From: an uncultured Phaeodactylibacter sp.
GTDB taxonomy: Bacteria > Bacteroidota > Bacteroidia > Chitinophagales > Saprospiraceae
DNA: 64,000 nt
NCBI GenBank assembly: GCA_913057245.1
Contig: CAJXNH010000012.1
Location: 1 to 64,000, forward strand
Direction: 5' to 3'
Shown here: positions 43,823 to 52,582 of the stretch, in pieces
Layout: every line of letters begins with the position of its first letter
How positions within the stretch are numbered: position 1 is the stretch's first letter
The notes under the pieces: model-generated
What the model was told of the DNA's origin: nothing
Databases searched by the model: none
What the model saw: only the letters and a program-made list of their open reading frames with translations
Position numbers and translations under genes: made by a program

Positions 43823-44992
43823 ATGTCTTCTAACCATTTTGAAACCAATGCCATTCGCGGGCAGATGAAGCGAACAGAGCAACGGGAGCACAGCGCGCCA
43901 CTTTTCCTGACTTCGAGCTTTGTTTTCCCCGGCCCGGAACAGATGGAGCTGGCTTTCCAGGGCGGTGCCGATGATAACATCTACAGCCGCTACAGCAACC
44001 CGAATACCGACGAGCTGATCCAAAAGGTCTGTGCAATGGAAGGTGCAGAGGATGGCTTTGCGCTGGCTTCCGGTATGTCAGCGGTATTTGCAAGTATGGC
44101 CGCTTTTTTAAAGGCGGGCGATCATGTGCTGGCATCCCGGGCAGTGTTTGGTTCCACCCATCAAATCCTTACTGAGCTACTGCCGCGCTGGGGCATTACG
44201 CATACTTACGTCGATCCACTTGATGTGGATAGTTGGGCGGCGCATCTGCAGCCCTCCACCAAGATGCTGGTTCTGGAAACGCCCTCCAACCCCGGCCTTC
44301 AGCTGATAGACCTTGAGGCAGCGGGCGATTTTGCGAAAGCGCATGGCCTGATTTTCAATGTTGACAATTGCTTTGCTACGCCTTATTTGCAGCAGCCCGG
44401 CCGGTACGGCGCCGGTCTCATTGTGCATTCCGCCACCAAATGGATGGACGGGCAGGGGAGAGTCCTCGGCGGTATCGTCGTGGGCAAGGCTGACCTTATC
44501 GAAGAGCTTCGGTTTTTTTGCCGGCATACGGGACCGGCTATGTCCCCCTTCAATGCCTGGATACTGTCGAAAAGCCTGGAAACCCTCAGTGTACGTATGG
44601 ATCGGCACTGCACCAACGCCTTGGAAATGGCCAAATGGCTGGAAACGCGCCCGGAAGTGGAAAGGGTACATTATCCGCATCTGGAAAGCCACCCGCAGTA
44701 CGCCCTGGCTAAAAGGCAGATGAAGTATGGAGGAGGTATCGTTGCCTTTGACCTGAAAGGAGGGCTGGAAGCTGGCCGGCAGTTTTTAAGCCGTATTCAG
44801 ATGTGTTCCCTGTCTTCTAACCTGGGGGATACGCGCACTATCGTCACCCACCCGGCTACCACGACCCACTCGAAGCTTTCTGAGGCTGACCGGGCATCCG
44901 TAGGCATTGGACCAGGTATGATCCGGGTTTCTGTAGGGTTGGAGCATGTGGAGGATATCCGGCAGGACCTGGCGCAGGCACTGGAAGCGTAG
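43823..44992 (+). CDS. Cys/Met-metabolism PLP enzyme, probably O-succinylhomoserine sulfhydrylase
   Basis: A 389-residue trans-sulfuration family enzyme. The PLP lysine is K206 in VHSATKWMDGQG; other marks are YSRYSNPNTDEL and ETPSNPG. The sequence best resembles O-succinylhomoserine (or O-acetylhomoserine) sulfhydrylases that make homocysteine from sulfide, though cystathionine gamma-synthase cannot be excluded. ATG 43823 fits the family's N-terminus; the reading frame runs open upstream to 43718 over intergenic sequence. It is divergent from cysC, tying sulfate activation to methionine synthesis. I looked for a SAM riboswitch in the leader and saw none. Confidence 0.9.
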   Translation: MSSNHFETNAIRGQMKRTEQREHSAPLFLTSSFVFPGPEQMELAFQGGADDNIYSRYSNPNTDELIQKVCAMEGAEDGFALASGMSAVFASMAAFLKAGDHVLASRAVFGSTHQILTELLPRWGITHTYVDPLDVDSWAAHLQPSTKMLVLETPSNPGLQLIDLEAAGDFAKAHGLIFNVDNCFATPYLQQPGRYGAGLIVHSATKWMDGQGRVLGGIVVGKADLIEELRFFCRHTGPAMSPFNAWILSKSLETLSVRMDRHCTNALEMAKWLETRPEVERVHYPHLESHPQYALAKRQMKYGGGIVAFDLKGGLEAGRQFLSRIQMCSLSSNLGDTRTIVTHPATTTHSKLSEADRASVGIGPGMIRVSVGLEHVEDIRQDLAQALEA

Positions 44993-45124
44993 CTTTTGGT
45001 CTACTTTTTTTGGGCTTGGGCAATAGTTCGCCTGTGCGGCTCGTTAATGCCGTGTTTAGTAAATGACGCCTGGCTTGTCTGTGCGTCTTAAACCTGACAC
45101 CTCTAACAAACTAACGATTCTATT

Positions 45125-46162
45125 ATGTCAACCACCAATCCAACGCCAAATCCATCCGGCTCAACGCCTAATCCCGGGCCTGGTAAGAAAGATGACGGGC
45201 AACAAAAGTTGAAAATTGCAGCGATTGCGACCATCGCAGTGCTGGCCATCGTATGTATTGTACTGGTGATTAGCCTGGTCAACAAAAACAACGCCAATGA
45301 CAGCCTGACCTACGAGCTCAATGAATCGGAGCAGTTGAAGGCCGAACTGGAGAAGCAGTACTACGAGGCCCTTTCTGAGCTGGAAGAGATGCGCGGCAGC
45401 AATGAAGAGCTGAATGCACTCATCGAAGCCCAAAAGGCCGAGCTTAAAGAATCTAAAGACCGTATTGATGTCCTCCTCCGCGACAGCCGCCAACTGGCAG
45501 AAGCACGCAAGCAGATCAACAGCATGAATGCTAAAGTTGAGCAATACCTCGCCGAGATCAACCAATTGCGGCAGGAGAATGAAGAGCTTACAGAGCGGAC
45601 CGCCGCCCTAAGCCAGGAGAACTATTCTCTGAACTCCAACCTCGACTCCGCCCGCATGCGCAATATGGAGTTGTCCTCCGCCCGTGCGGCACTGGTGAGC
45701 GAGAAGGAGGCTGTTGAAGCCGACCGGGCACGCCTGGCTAAAAAGGTGAATATCGCCTCCGTAGTCAAAGTGACTAACGTGGAAGCAGAGGGGCTGAAGG
45801 TCCGGGGCAATGGAAAGACGGCTTCCCGCCGGAGCGCCAAAAACGTAGATCAGCTACAGGTATGTTTCAATACCACTGCCAATCAGGTAGCGGAATCCGG
45901 TGTTGAGGAGTTTCTTATCCGCATCGTCAACCCACTCGGAGAGACGCTTGCAGTGGAATCTATGGGCTCTGGCGTTTTTGTCAACAACGCCAACGGGGAG
46001 CAAATCCGCTATACGATGATTAAGGAAGTGGACTATGACCGCGACGAGCAGCGCCTTTGCCTGACCTGGGCTCCGAATGAAGCTTTTCAGGAGGGTAACT
46101 ACGAGGTGGAAATCTACAACAAAGGCTACCTCGCCGGCACAAGCAGCTTTCAGTTGAGATAG
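45125..46162 (+). CDS. Membrane-anchored coiled-coil protein
   Basis: A 345-residue protein. A Pro/Asn/Gly-rich cytoplasmic N-terminus leads to one membrane helix (about 31-51), a long heptad-rich coiled coil (about 60-210, with SELEEMRGSNEELNALIE and similar) and a C-terminal beta-rich domain (VVKVTNVEAEGLKVRGNGK onward). The layout is a conserved Bacteroidota hypothetical; no enzyme motif is visible. The coiled coil could link the membrane to a periplasmic partner (inference). It is a single-gene unit with its own terminator. Confidence 0.8.
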   Translation: MSTTNPTPNPSGSTPNPGPGKKDDGQQKLKIAAIATIAVLAIVCIVLVISLVNKNNANDSLTYELNESEQLKAELEKQYYEALSELEEMRGSNEELNALIEAQKAELKESKDRIDVLLRDSRQLAEARKQINSMNAKVEQYLAEINQLRQENEELTERTAALSQENYSLNSNLDSARMRNMELSSARAALVSEKEAVEADRARLAKKVNIASVVKVTNVEAEGLKVRGNGKTASRRSAKNVDQLQVCFNTTANQVAESGVEEFLIRIVNPLGETLAVESMGSGVFVNNANGEQIRYTMIKEVDYDRDEQRLCLTWAPNEAFQEGNYEVEIYNKGYLAGTSSFQLR

Positions 46163-46194
46163 ACTGCCCCTAAGCAGTAGAGCAAACTATACAA

Positions 46195-46227
46195 CAGCGC
46201 CCGGGCATCCATTCGGGCGCTGTTTTT
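46195..46227 (+). terminator. Intrinsic terminator after the coiled-coil gene
   Basis: CAGCGCCCG and CGGGCGCTG form a 9-bp GC-rich stem around a 10-base loop, followed by TTTTT. Confidence 0.92.
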
Positions 46228-46302
46228 ACTTGTGGGTAAGTGATTTTGAACAATACCCGGTGCAAATTGATTTTTACGTTTATATAATCTGAAAAAGCTT
46301 GT

Positions 46303-46773
46303 ATGAGCGAAAAGAAGGAAAAATTCATCAACCCCATTGACCCGGACAAAATTGCGGAAAACCCGCACAACTTGCCCTATGCCCATACCGTTAGCGGTGT
46401 GGAGATCAAACCCATCGACAAAGGAAAGGTGAAGGGCCGGGCGGTCAAAGCCATGTATAAGCAGTCGGATATGCAACTGGAGCAAATCCGCAAGCAAATA
46501 GAGCTGCTGGCGCAACAGGCCAAGGGCATTCAGGACCGCATCTCCATATCCGAGCAAATCTATAATGCTCAAATGAATTTTGAGCCCCTGATCGGCTTCA
46601 CTTACCACCTGTACGAGCGACGGGACGGCAGCGAGTATGTGCTCTCCATGGTCAGCCCGGAAGAGTGGGGCCCTAACCCGCCTTACCGCTTTGTAGCCAC
46701 GGTGGAGCTGTTGGCAGACCATACCTGGGATGTTTTACGCAAGGCGGATGAAACGGCGGAGGACGAAGGGTAA
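46303..46773 (+). CDS. DUF2452 protein
   Basis: A 156-residue protein that matches DUF2452 over its whole length: NPIDPDKIAENPHNLPYAHT, the helix QIRKQIELLAQQAKGIQDRI and the end SPEEWGPNPPYRFVATVELLADHTW in family order. No signal peptide or membrane helix. DUF2452 occurs mainly in Bacteroidota and some proteobacteria; function unknown. It stands 47 bp before the DUF1573 gene and may share its transcript. Confidence 0.9.
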   Translation: MSEKKEKFINPIDPDKIAENPHNLPYAHTVSGVEIKPIDKGKVKGRAVKAMYKQSDMQLEQIRKQIELLAQQAKGIQDRISISEQIYNAQMNFEPLIGFTYHLYERRDGSEYVLSMVSPEEWGPNPPYRFVATVELLADHTWDVLRKADETAEDEG

Positions 46774-46820
46774 GTTTCCCCTGACGTTCTTGCTGGTATT
46801 CGAGCCTTAAAAAAACACTT

Positions 46821-47177
46821 ATGCGATTGTCGATACTAATGGTAGCCTGTTTATTCCTCGCGGGGGCTGTAGTCGAGTGGGAGGGGGACACTTCCCATGA
46901 GATGGGCGACCTGATCCGGAATCAGCCTGCTACTCATGAATTTGTTTTCCGGAACGTCAGTGGTGAGCCTGTGGTCATCGATAATGTCCGGACTTCCTGT
47001 GGCTGCACAGTACCGGAATGGGACGAAGTGCCCATCGCGCCGGATTCCACAGGCGTTATCGCTGTGACTTACGATGCCCGCGACCTGGGCTATTTCAAAA
47101 AGAAAGTCAAAGTCTACTTCAGCAATCAGCGGAAAGCGGAGGTGCTCTTCATTGAAGGTTGGGTGGAAGAACTTTAG
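46821..47177 (+). CDS. DUF1573 protein
   Basis: A 118-residue exported protein with signal peptide MRLSILMVACLFLAGAV and a single DUF1573 domain, marked by FVFRNVSGEPVVIDNVRTSC and the SCGCTVPEW motif. DUF1573 is an immunoglobulin-like domain common in Bacteroidota; its role is unknown. Its stop overlaps the convergent methyltransferase gene by 4 bp. Confidence 0.9.
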   Translation: MRLSILMVACLFLAGAVVEWEGDTSHEMGDLIRNQPATHEFVFRNVSGEPVVIDNVRTSCGCTVPEWDEVPIAPDSTGVIAVTYDARDLGYFKKKVKVYFSNQRKAEVLFIEGWVEEL

Positions 47178-47704
47178 TGTGTTTTCAACTGCCTGATCTG
47201 ATCATATACTGCGATCCCCGCAGCCATGGCCACATTCATAGAGGTATTGACCCCGTACATGGGCAGGTGCATGGTTTGACGGCATAACTCCAGTATTTCC
47301 GGTGGGATACCATGGGCTTCCTGTCCGACCACCAAGACGGTTTCCGCCTGCGCTTCCACCTGCGTATAAGGCAGGCTTTGATCCGTGATTTCCAAACCCA
47401 AGAAAATATGGTCTTTGGCGAGCGCCTGAGCGCTTTTGAGGTCCAGCACGCTATGGGGTACATAGTCTAAGGTAGCCCGGGCAACCCGCTTCACTTTGCG
47501 GTGTTCCAGCAGCTCCGCCGGCCCGTAGAAGTAAAGGTGGGCCAGGCGTGCCGCATCAGCCAGGCGGAAAAGGCTGCCGATATTCCGTACATCGGTAATG
47601 CCTGCCAGGAGCAGGCTCAGGGGGTGCCGGTTGGAGCTAATATTTCGGATATAGGCATGCAAGTCCTCCGGGCGGTCATCGTAAAAGGTAGATTGTTTCG
47701 GCAT
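47174..47704 (-). CDS. TrmH/SpoU-family RNA methyltransferase
   Basis: A 176-residue SPOUT-fold 2'-O-methyltransferase that uses S-adenosylmethionine. The three family motifs are present: DVRNIGSLFRLADA, VGQEAHGIPPEIL and MHLPMYGVNTSMNVAMAAG. It resembles compact TrmH-like proteins without an N-terminal substrate domain, so whether tRNA or rRNA is methylated cannot be said. It is a single gene, overlapping DUF1573 tail to tail. Confidence 0.92.
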   Translation of the reverse strand: MPKQSTFYDDRPEDLHAYIRNISSNRHPLSLLLAGITDVRNIGSLFRLADAARLAHLYFYGPAELLEHRKVKRVARATLDYVPHSVLDLKSAQALAKDHIFLGLEITDQSLPYTQVEAQAETVLVVGQEAHGIPPEILELCRQTMHLPMYGVNTSMNVAMAAGIAVYDQIRQLKTH

Positions 47705-47757
47705 AATCGCTGCATCAGTTGGTTCGGAAAGGTAAGGCTTCCTGATTGAAAATTAGG

Positions 47758-47789
47758 TTGGGCGATTGAAATTGGGCTTCTTAACTTTG
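47758..47789 (+). promoter_or_regulatory. Promoter of the type IX secretion cargo gene
   Basis: TTGG at 47758-47761 and TAACTTTG at 47782-47789 with about 20 bases between fit the Bacteroidota consensus. Transcription would start near 47796, supporting ATG 47839 over the upstream frame start at 47800. Confidence 0.5.
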
Positions 47790-47838
47790 GCACTACCACT
47801 TGGAAATACGCGTTCTTTTTTCAAGCAACACCTATTTC

Positions 47839-49806
47839 ATGAAAGCCCCGTTATTGATTTTTCTCCTGTTTTTTTGTGGTTCACTGAGCTTCGGGCAGAC
47901 CGATATTCAGGTGCTGGGCACTGACCGCCCTGAAACGGGTCAGCGAATAGTCTGGCACAACAACGCCTTCTATCTCCTGCTTCAGGTACAAGCCGAGATT
48001 GGTGGGGAGAATGCCGTGCTCCTTAAGCTGGATTCGAGTGGCAATATGCTTTGGGCCAGAGCAGTAGGAACGCCCGGGCGTGACCTTGTCAACGACCTGA
48101 CGCCCCATCAGGATGGTGTCCTGGTCCTGGGTCGGATGGTGGAGCCTGGTAATCCCAATGTGATTGATGATGTTTTTTTGCATTATTTTGAATCCGATGG
48201 CACCATTGGCTGGAGCCGCTACTTTGGCCGTACCACCGGCGGGGACGATGAACATGCGGATGCTGTTTTTACAACTGATGCCGGCAATATCGCTTTGGTG
48301 ATGCATGAGGCCGTAGGGCAGGACCGCCCGGCATACGTCACGCTGCTGCAGGACAACGGTAGTCCCATCTGGGGGACACAGCTTCGTCATGAAAGTCTGG
48401 ACTGGATTTTTCCGGCACACGGATTGGAGCACGACGGCCGGTTTTGGATTGCGGGGGCTGCTTCTCTTGCGGATGGCACCGAGGAAGCCTTTTGGGTTAC
48501 GCTGAATACGGCTGGTCAGCCCTTGTCCTGGTATTCTATGACGGTAACGGACAATCAGCCCTGCAGCTTCCGCCAGATTATCCCGCTGGAAGAGGGGTGC
48601 CTTTTGGTGGGCACTGTAGGTGCGGATACCCCTGATTTATTACTGGTATGGGCGGATGAGAATGGCAATCAGGTCCTAACCCGGCGTTTCCACGATCCCG
48701 ATGGGGCAAATTTGCTGGCGGCCTCCGGAGGGTATCAACGGGCAGATGGCCGGGTAGTAGTTGCCGCCAATCGCTTCGAAGCATCTGCTGGGGTAGAGGG
48801 TACGGGCCTTTGGTTGCTGATTGAAGCAGATGGAACGCTTGCCGAATGCCGAAGAATTGGGCAGGGTAAGGAAGTCATTCTGCAACTGATCCCCGGGCCC
48901 GCAGGCACCATCGCTGCAACGGGTAGTACTTTCCCGGTCGGTAGCACTGCCGGTGATGCCGCCTTTCTGCAATGGCCGGAAAACTGGTGGGAAGCCCCGG
49001 AAAATTGCTTGTCCGTATCCGGTCAGCTGGAGCCGGCGGCTATAGCCTGGAACAGCCGCTCCGGTGGGGCATTCACGCAGCCCTGGCTGGCAGAAGCCAA
49101 TCATCAGATGGTGGATGTGCCGTATTTTCCGGATGAAAAATCCCCCCTTTGCTGCCCGGATAAGGATACACTCTATGCTTCCATCTGTGCAGGGGAGGCA
49201 TTTGAAGGCTTCACTACAGCGGGTACGCACCGTTACCAAATTGATAGTGCGGGAGATTGCGGGCTGGACCGGCTTCTGGTATTGGAGGTAAAGGATACAG
49301 CGGAGGTTCTGGGGCTGGAAGTGCAAGCCTCGGATTGTGATCAGCCGAATGGGGAAATTCGTGTAGCGGCGGTAGGCGATAGCCTTCAATTTAGTTTATC
49401 GGGCGGTCCCTTTCAGGCTGAGCCACAGTTTGAAGCCCTTTCGCCCGGTGTTTATACCTTGGCTGTGGGATCGACCAATGGTTGTACGACTACGGTGGAT
49501 TCGGTTGTTGTCGCTGCAGATTGCCCGGTTTATCTGCCCACCGCTTTCTCCCCCAATGGTGACGGGCGCAATGATGTACTTCAGCTATATACCCCCTTGT
49601 CCGGAAATGCTGAGGTCCTGATCTTTCAGGTGTTTGACCGCTACGGTGGGCTGGTTTACGAAGCTGCGGGCCCCTTGTCAGCAGTGCAATGGGATGGGCG
49701 GGTAAACGGGCAGCTGGTTAATCCGGGCGTCTATACTTGTGTAGGGCGCGTACAATTGCCCCTTCGGAAAGTAGAGATCGCTCAGGCAGTCACGGTGACG
49801 CCTTAG
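47839..49806 (+). CDS. Type IX secretion cargo with type B (CHU_C) sorting domain
   Basis: A 655-residue exported protein with signal peptide MKAPLLIFLLFFCGSLSFGQ. Residues about 25-400 look like a beta-propeller (VLLKLDSSGNMLWARAVG and similar blades), then a beta-rich linker. The last 90 residues are a CHU_C/gliding-motility type B sorting domain: YLPTAFSPNGDGRNDVLQL and WDGRVNGQLVNPGVYTC. Proteins with this tail are secreted by the type IX system, usually with help from a PorP/SprF-like partner, which is not adjacent. The stop codon lies inside the long-stem repeat that follows. Confidence 0.88.
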   Translation: MKAPLLIFLLFFCGSLSFGQTDIQVLGTDRPETGQRIVWHNNAFYLLLQVQAEIGGENAVLLKLDSSGNMLWARAVGTPGRDLVNDLTPHQDGVLVLGRMVEPGNPNVIDDVFLHYFESDGTIGWSRYFGRTTGGDDEHADAVFTTDAGNIALVMHEAVGQDRPAYVTLLQDNGSPIWGTQLRHESLDWIFPAHGLEHDGRFWIAGAASLADGTEEAFWVTLNTAGQPLSWYSMTVTDNQPCSFRQIIPLEEGCLLVGTVGADTPDLLLVWADENGNQVLTRRFHDPDGANLLAASGGYQRADGRVVVAANRFEASAGVEGTGLWLLIEADGTLAECRRIGQGKEVILQLIPGPAGTIAATGSTFPVGSTAGDAAFLQWPENWWEAPENCLSVSGQLEPAAIAWNSRSGGAFTQPWLAEANHQMVDVPYFPDEKSPLCCPDKDTLYASICAGEAFEGFTTAGTHRYQIDSAGDCGLDRLLVLEVKDTAEVLGLEVQASDCDQPNGEIRVAAVGDSLQFSLSGGPFQAEPQFEALSPGVYTLAVGSTNGCTTTVDSVVVAADCPVYLPTAFSPNGDGRNDVLQLYTPLSGNAEVLIFQVFDRYGGLVYEAAGPLSAVQWDGRVNGQLVNPGVYTCVGRVQLPLRKVEIAQAVTVTP

Positions 49807-49963
49807 ACCGTGTTGGGACTTTAGTAATCGGTCTGCAAACTACACTTTTTTGCTTATACTTCGCCCCGAAAATCCTCATCCGTACGGACTCCGGTTTTCG
49901 GCTCTTGTCTAAACAAAAAAATTGTTAGTTTTCGACTAGAAGACCAAAATCCCAACACGGTCT
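49805..49963. repeat. Long-stem dispersed repeat, copy C
   Basis: AGACCGTGTTGGGACTTT at the left pairs with AAAATCCCAACACGGTCT at the right (17 of 18 positions). The interior matches copy A (653-819) closely, including TTTTTTGCTTATACTTCG and the CCGTACGG hairpin. The outer stem bases differ from copy A (ACCGTG against AGCCTG) on both arms at once. It begins in the stop codon of the preceding gene, between convergent genes. Confidence 0.78.
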
Positions 49964-49964
49964 T

Positions 49965-50002
49965 AAAAAAATACCCGGAGCGGCCAAAATGGCTGCCCCG
50001 GG
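49965..50002 (-). terminator. Intrinsic terminator of pruA
   Basis: On the minus strand CCCGGGGCAGCCA pairs with TGGCCGCTCCGGG (two mismatches) around a short T-rich loop, followed by TATTTTTTT. It lies 37 bp past the pruA stop and abuts repeat copy C. Confidence 0.9.
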
Positions 50003-50038
50003 CTTGTTATTGCTAGCTTGTCATCATTATGCTTGCGG

Positions 50039-51670
50039 TTAGCCCATGTAAGGATAGCGGTAATCCGAAGGCGGATTAAAGTTCTCCTTGATAGAGCGGG
50101 CAGAGACCCAACGGTAGAGGTTGATGATGGAACCTGCTTTGTCGTTCGTACCCGAACCTCTGGCACCGCCGAAAGGCTGCTGTCCGACCACTGCACCGGT
50201 AGGCTTATCGTTGATGTAGAAATTACCTGCCGAATGGCGCAGGCGCTCGATCGCCTTGTGTGCCGCGTAACGGTCGTTGGAAAATACTGCACCGGTAAGG
50301 GCGTAAGGAGAGGTGCTGTCCACGAGGTCCAGCGTTGCCTCAAAGTCCTCATCTTCGTAAACATAGATGGTTAGTACCGGGCCAAAGATTTCTTCCTCCA
50401 TAGTGGTGAAGTGCGGATTGCCGGTTACGATGACCGTAGGTTCTATGAAGTAGCCTTCCGACTTGTCGTAGCCACCTCCAACGATGATTTCGGCTTCATC
50501 GCTCTTTTTGGCGATTTCGATGTAGTTGGCAATTTTGTCGAAAGCCCGCTCATCGATCACGGCACCCATGAAGTTGCTGAAGTCCTCCACGGTACCCATT
50601 TTCACCGTTTTGATATCCCTGATCAGGGCTTCCTTTAGCGCAGGCCATTTGCTCTTAGGCAGGTAGGCACGGGAAGCCGCGGAGCATTTTTGACCCTGAT
50701 ACTCATAGGCACCGCGTACCAAAGCAGTCACCACCTGCTGTACATCAGAGGAAGGGTGCATAACCAGGAAGTCCTTACCGCCTGTTTCGCCAACGATGCG
50801 AGGGTAGCTGCGGTATTTGGGCAGGTTTTTGCCGATGGTTTGCCAAAGGCTTTGAAAGACTTTGGTACTTCCGGTGAAGTGCAGCCCGGCGAAGTCCTTA
50901 TGTTCAAAAATAATATCACCGGCGACAGGTCCGTCTACCAGCACCAGGTTGATGACGCCATCCGGCAGACCGGCGGCTTCCAGTACTTCCATCAGCAGGC
51001 CTGCGGAATAAATCTGAGTTTCTGCAGGCTTCCAGACGACGGTGTTGCCCAGCAAAGCCGGTGCACCGGGCAGGTTGCCGGCAATGGCGGTGAAGTTAAA
51101 GGGCGTGATGGCAAAAACAAAGCCTTCCAGCGGCCGGTATTCCACGCGGTTCCAGATTGCGGACTCGGGCTCGCTCAGCGGCTGATCTTCGTACATCTCG
51201 GTCATGTACTGCACATTGAAGCGGAAGAAGTCGGCGATCTCAGCCACTGCCTCAATTTCAGACTGATGGGGTGTCTTGGACTGCCCCAGCATCGTGGCCG
51301 CGTTCATTTTGTAGCGGTAGGGGCCGGAGATCAGATCCGCAGCGCGCAGGAAAATGGCAGCGCGTTCCTGCCAGGGCATAGCCTCCCAGGCCGGCTTAGC
51401 TTTCAATGCGGCATCAATGGCCATATTGACGTGCTCCGGGCCGCCTTTGTAGTAATGGCCCAGGGTATGCTTTAGCTCATGCGGAGGGTGCATGGCAATT
51501 TTGGTGTCAGTTGTGATTTTTTTCCCGCCGATAGTCATGGGGACATCCCGCTGTTCTGCCTTCATGGCTTTGAGCGTCTCCTTAAGCGCTTCCCGCTCGG
51601 GCGTGCCGGGTGCGTAGCTCAGAGAAGGTTCGTTGACCGCAGGTGGCGGCGTGAAATATGCATTAGCCAT
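50039..51670 (-). CDS. pruA: 1-pyrroline-5-carboxylate dehydrogenase
   Basis: A 543-residue NAD-dependent aldehyde dehydrogenase that oxidises glutamate semialdehyde to glutamate in proline breakdown. The catalytic Cys is C329 in YEYQGQKCSAASRAY; the family marks GETGGKDFLVMHPSSD and QPFGGARGSGTNDKAG are present. The length and the N-terminal NEPSLSYAPGTPEREALKE segment fit the stand-alone, non-PutA type found in Bacteroidota. No proline dehydrogenase is nearby. A strong terminator follows. Confidence 0.95.
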   Translation of the reverse strand: MANAYFTPPPAVNEPSLSYAPGTPEREALKETLKAMKAEQRDVPMTIGGKKITTDTKIAMHPPHELKHTLGHYYKGGPEHVNMAIDAALKAKPAWEAMPWQERAAIFLRAADLISGPYRYKMNAATMLGQSKTPHQSEIEAVAEIADFFRFNVQYMTEMYEDQPLSEPESAIWNRVEYRPLEGFVFAITPFNFTAIAGNLPGAPALLGNTVVWKPAETQIYSAGLLMEVLEAAGLPDGVINLVLVDGPVAGDIIFEHKDFAGLHFTGSTKVFQSLWQTIGKNLPKYRSYPRIVGETGGKDFLVMHPSSDVQQVVTALVRGAYEYQGQKCSAASRAYLPKSKWPALKEALIRDIKTVKMGTVEDFSNFMGAVIDERAFDKIANYIEIAKKSDEAEIIVGGGYDKSEGYFIEPTVIVTGNPHFTTMEEEIFGPVLTIYVYEDEDFEATLDLVDSTSPYALTGAVFSNDRYAAHKAIERLRHSAGNFYINDKPTGAVVGQQPFGGARGSGTNDKAGSIINLYRWVSARSIKENFNPPSDYRYPYMG

Positions 51671-51739
51671 ATCACTGGTTTTATCGGTTATGTAATTTTG
51701 GCGCGAAGTTAGGGGTTTCCCTTTGCTATTAAAAATGGA

Positions 51740-52495
51740 TCAGTAGGCCGTTTGGTTGAGGTAGGTCCGGATAAACAAAATGGTATCGTATTCGCCTACA
51801 TAAACTTTGGTGTCGCTATCGACAGTTTGCTGCAGGCTGGCTTTGTATTCCTTGTAAATAGACCGTACAGCGGCAAAGTTGATCTGGGCACGGCCTTCAC
51901 CGATATAGAGGGTGCTTTCATCCTGAATGAGGCCCATGTCCCCGAAGATTTCAATCAGCAGGCGGTATACGGATGCTTTCTCTTCTGCCCGCCAGGCGAG
52001 GTTGATGAAGCCACCGTACTGGCTGATGTAGTTGCGCAGTTTGGTGATTTTGGTATAAAACTGCTGCCCCAGTTGCTGAAGCTCGGTCTCCAGTGCTTCA
52101 ATTTCAGCATTGGCTACCTCCAGCAGGGAGTCCCGCTCCTGCAACTGGGCGGCGAGCAGGGCCTGATCGCCCGTTGCGGCATCCAGGACGGAAAGGCGTT
52201 TGAGTTGTTCCACCAAAAAGTCTGAGGCGTCGGCAGCCTGCCCCGCCTGTGCGGTAAGGCCTGACCGGGTGATGACCTCCTCCAGGCAGGGGCCATCTGC
52301 TACCGGGCTTGTAAGAAAATCGGTATTCTGAAAGAGTAAGACCACCGCCGCTACGACCTCCAGGATAAGTGCGGTGAAGAGCGCATTCAGGTAGTTTTCC
52401 TTGATGGTTTTTATGACACCTGTAATTCCCAATAGGGTGATGATCGCGGTGAGGGAGAAGATGATGATGAAAATCCAGAACAGTGCTTCTTTCAT
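51740..52495 (-). CDS. Two-helix membrane protein with coiled coil
   Basis: A 251-residue protein of unknown function. Two membrane helices (about 5-27 and 36-55) are followed by a coiled coil (about 113-155, QERDSLLEVANAEIEALETE) and a C-terminal alpha/beta segment (FINLAWRAEEKASVYRLLIE to VGEYDTILFIRTYL). I recognise no family. It is divergent from the acyl-AMP ligase at 52583 with 87 bp between, so the two could share a control region, but nothing in the sequence links their functions. Confidence 0.7.
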   Translation of the reverse strand: MKEALFWIFIIIFSLTAIITLLGITGVIKTIKENYLNALFTALILEVVAAVVLLFQNTDFLTSPVADGPCLEEVITRSGLTAQAGQAADASDFLVEQLKRLSVLDAATGDQALLAAQLQERDSLLEVANAEIEALETELQQLGQQFYTKITKLRNYISQYGGFINLAWRAEEKASVYRLLIEIFGDMGLIQDESTLYIGEGRAQINFAAVRSIYKEYKASLQQTVDSDTKVYVGEYDTILFIRTYLNQTAY

Positions 52496-52582
52496 AAAGG
52501 GGCAGTAGTTTTTATCGAAACTACGGAAAAAAATACGAGTTTTGCCAGATAGATATTAATCAGATACCACATTTTCTCCGAT

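Noticed and set aside
44993-45020. Terminator after the sulfhydrylase gene
   Set aside because: A T-run is present but the only possible stem (GTAG/CTAC) is four base pairs, too weak to report.
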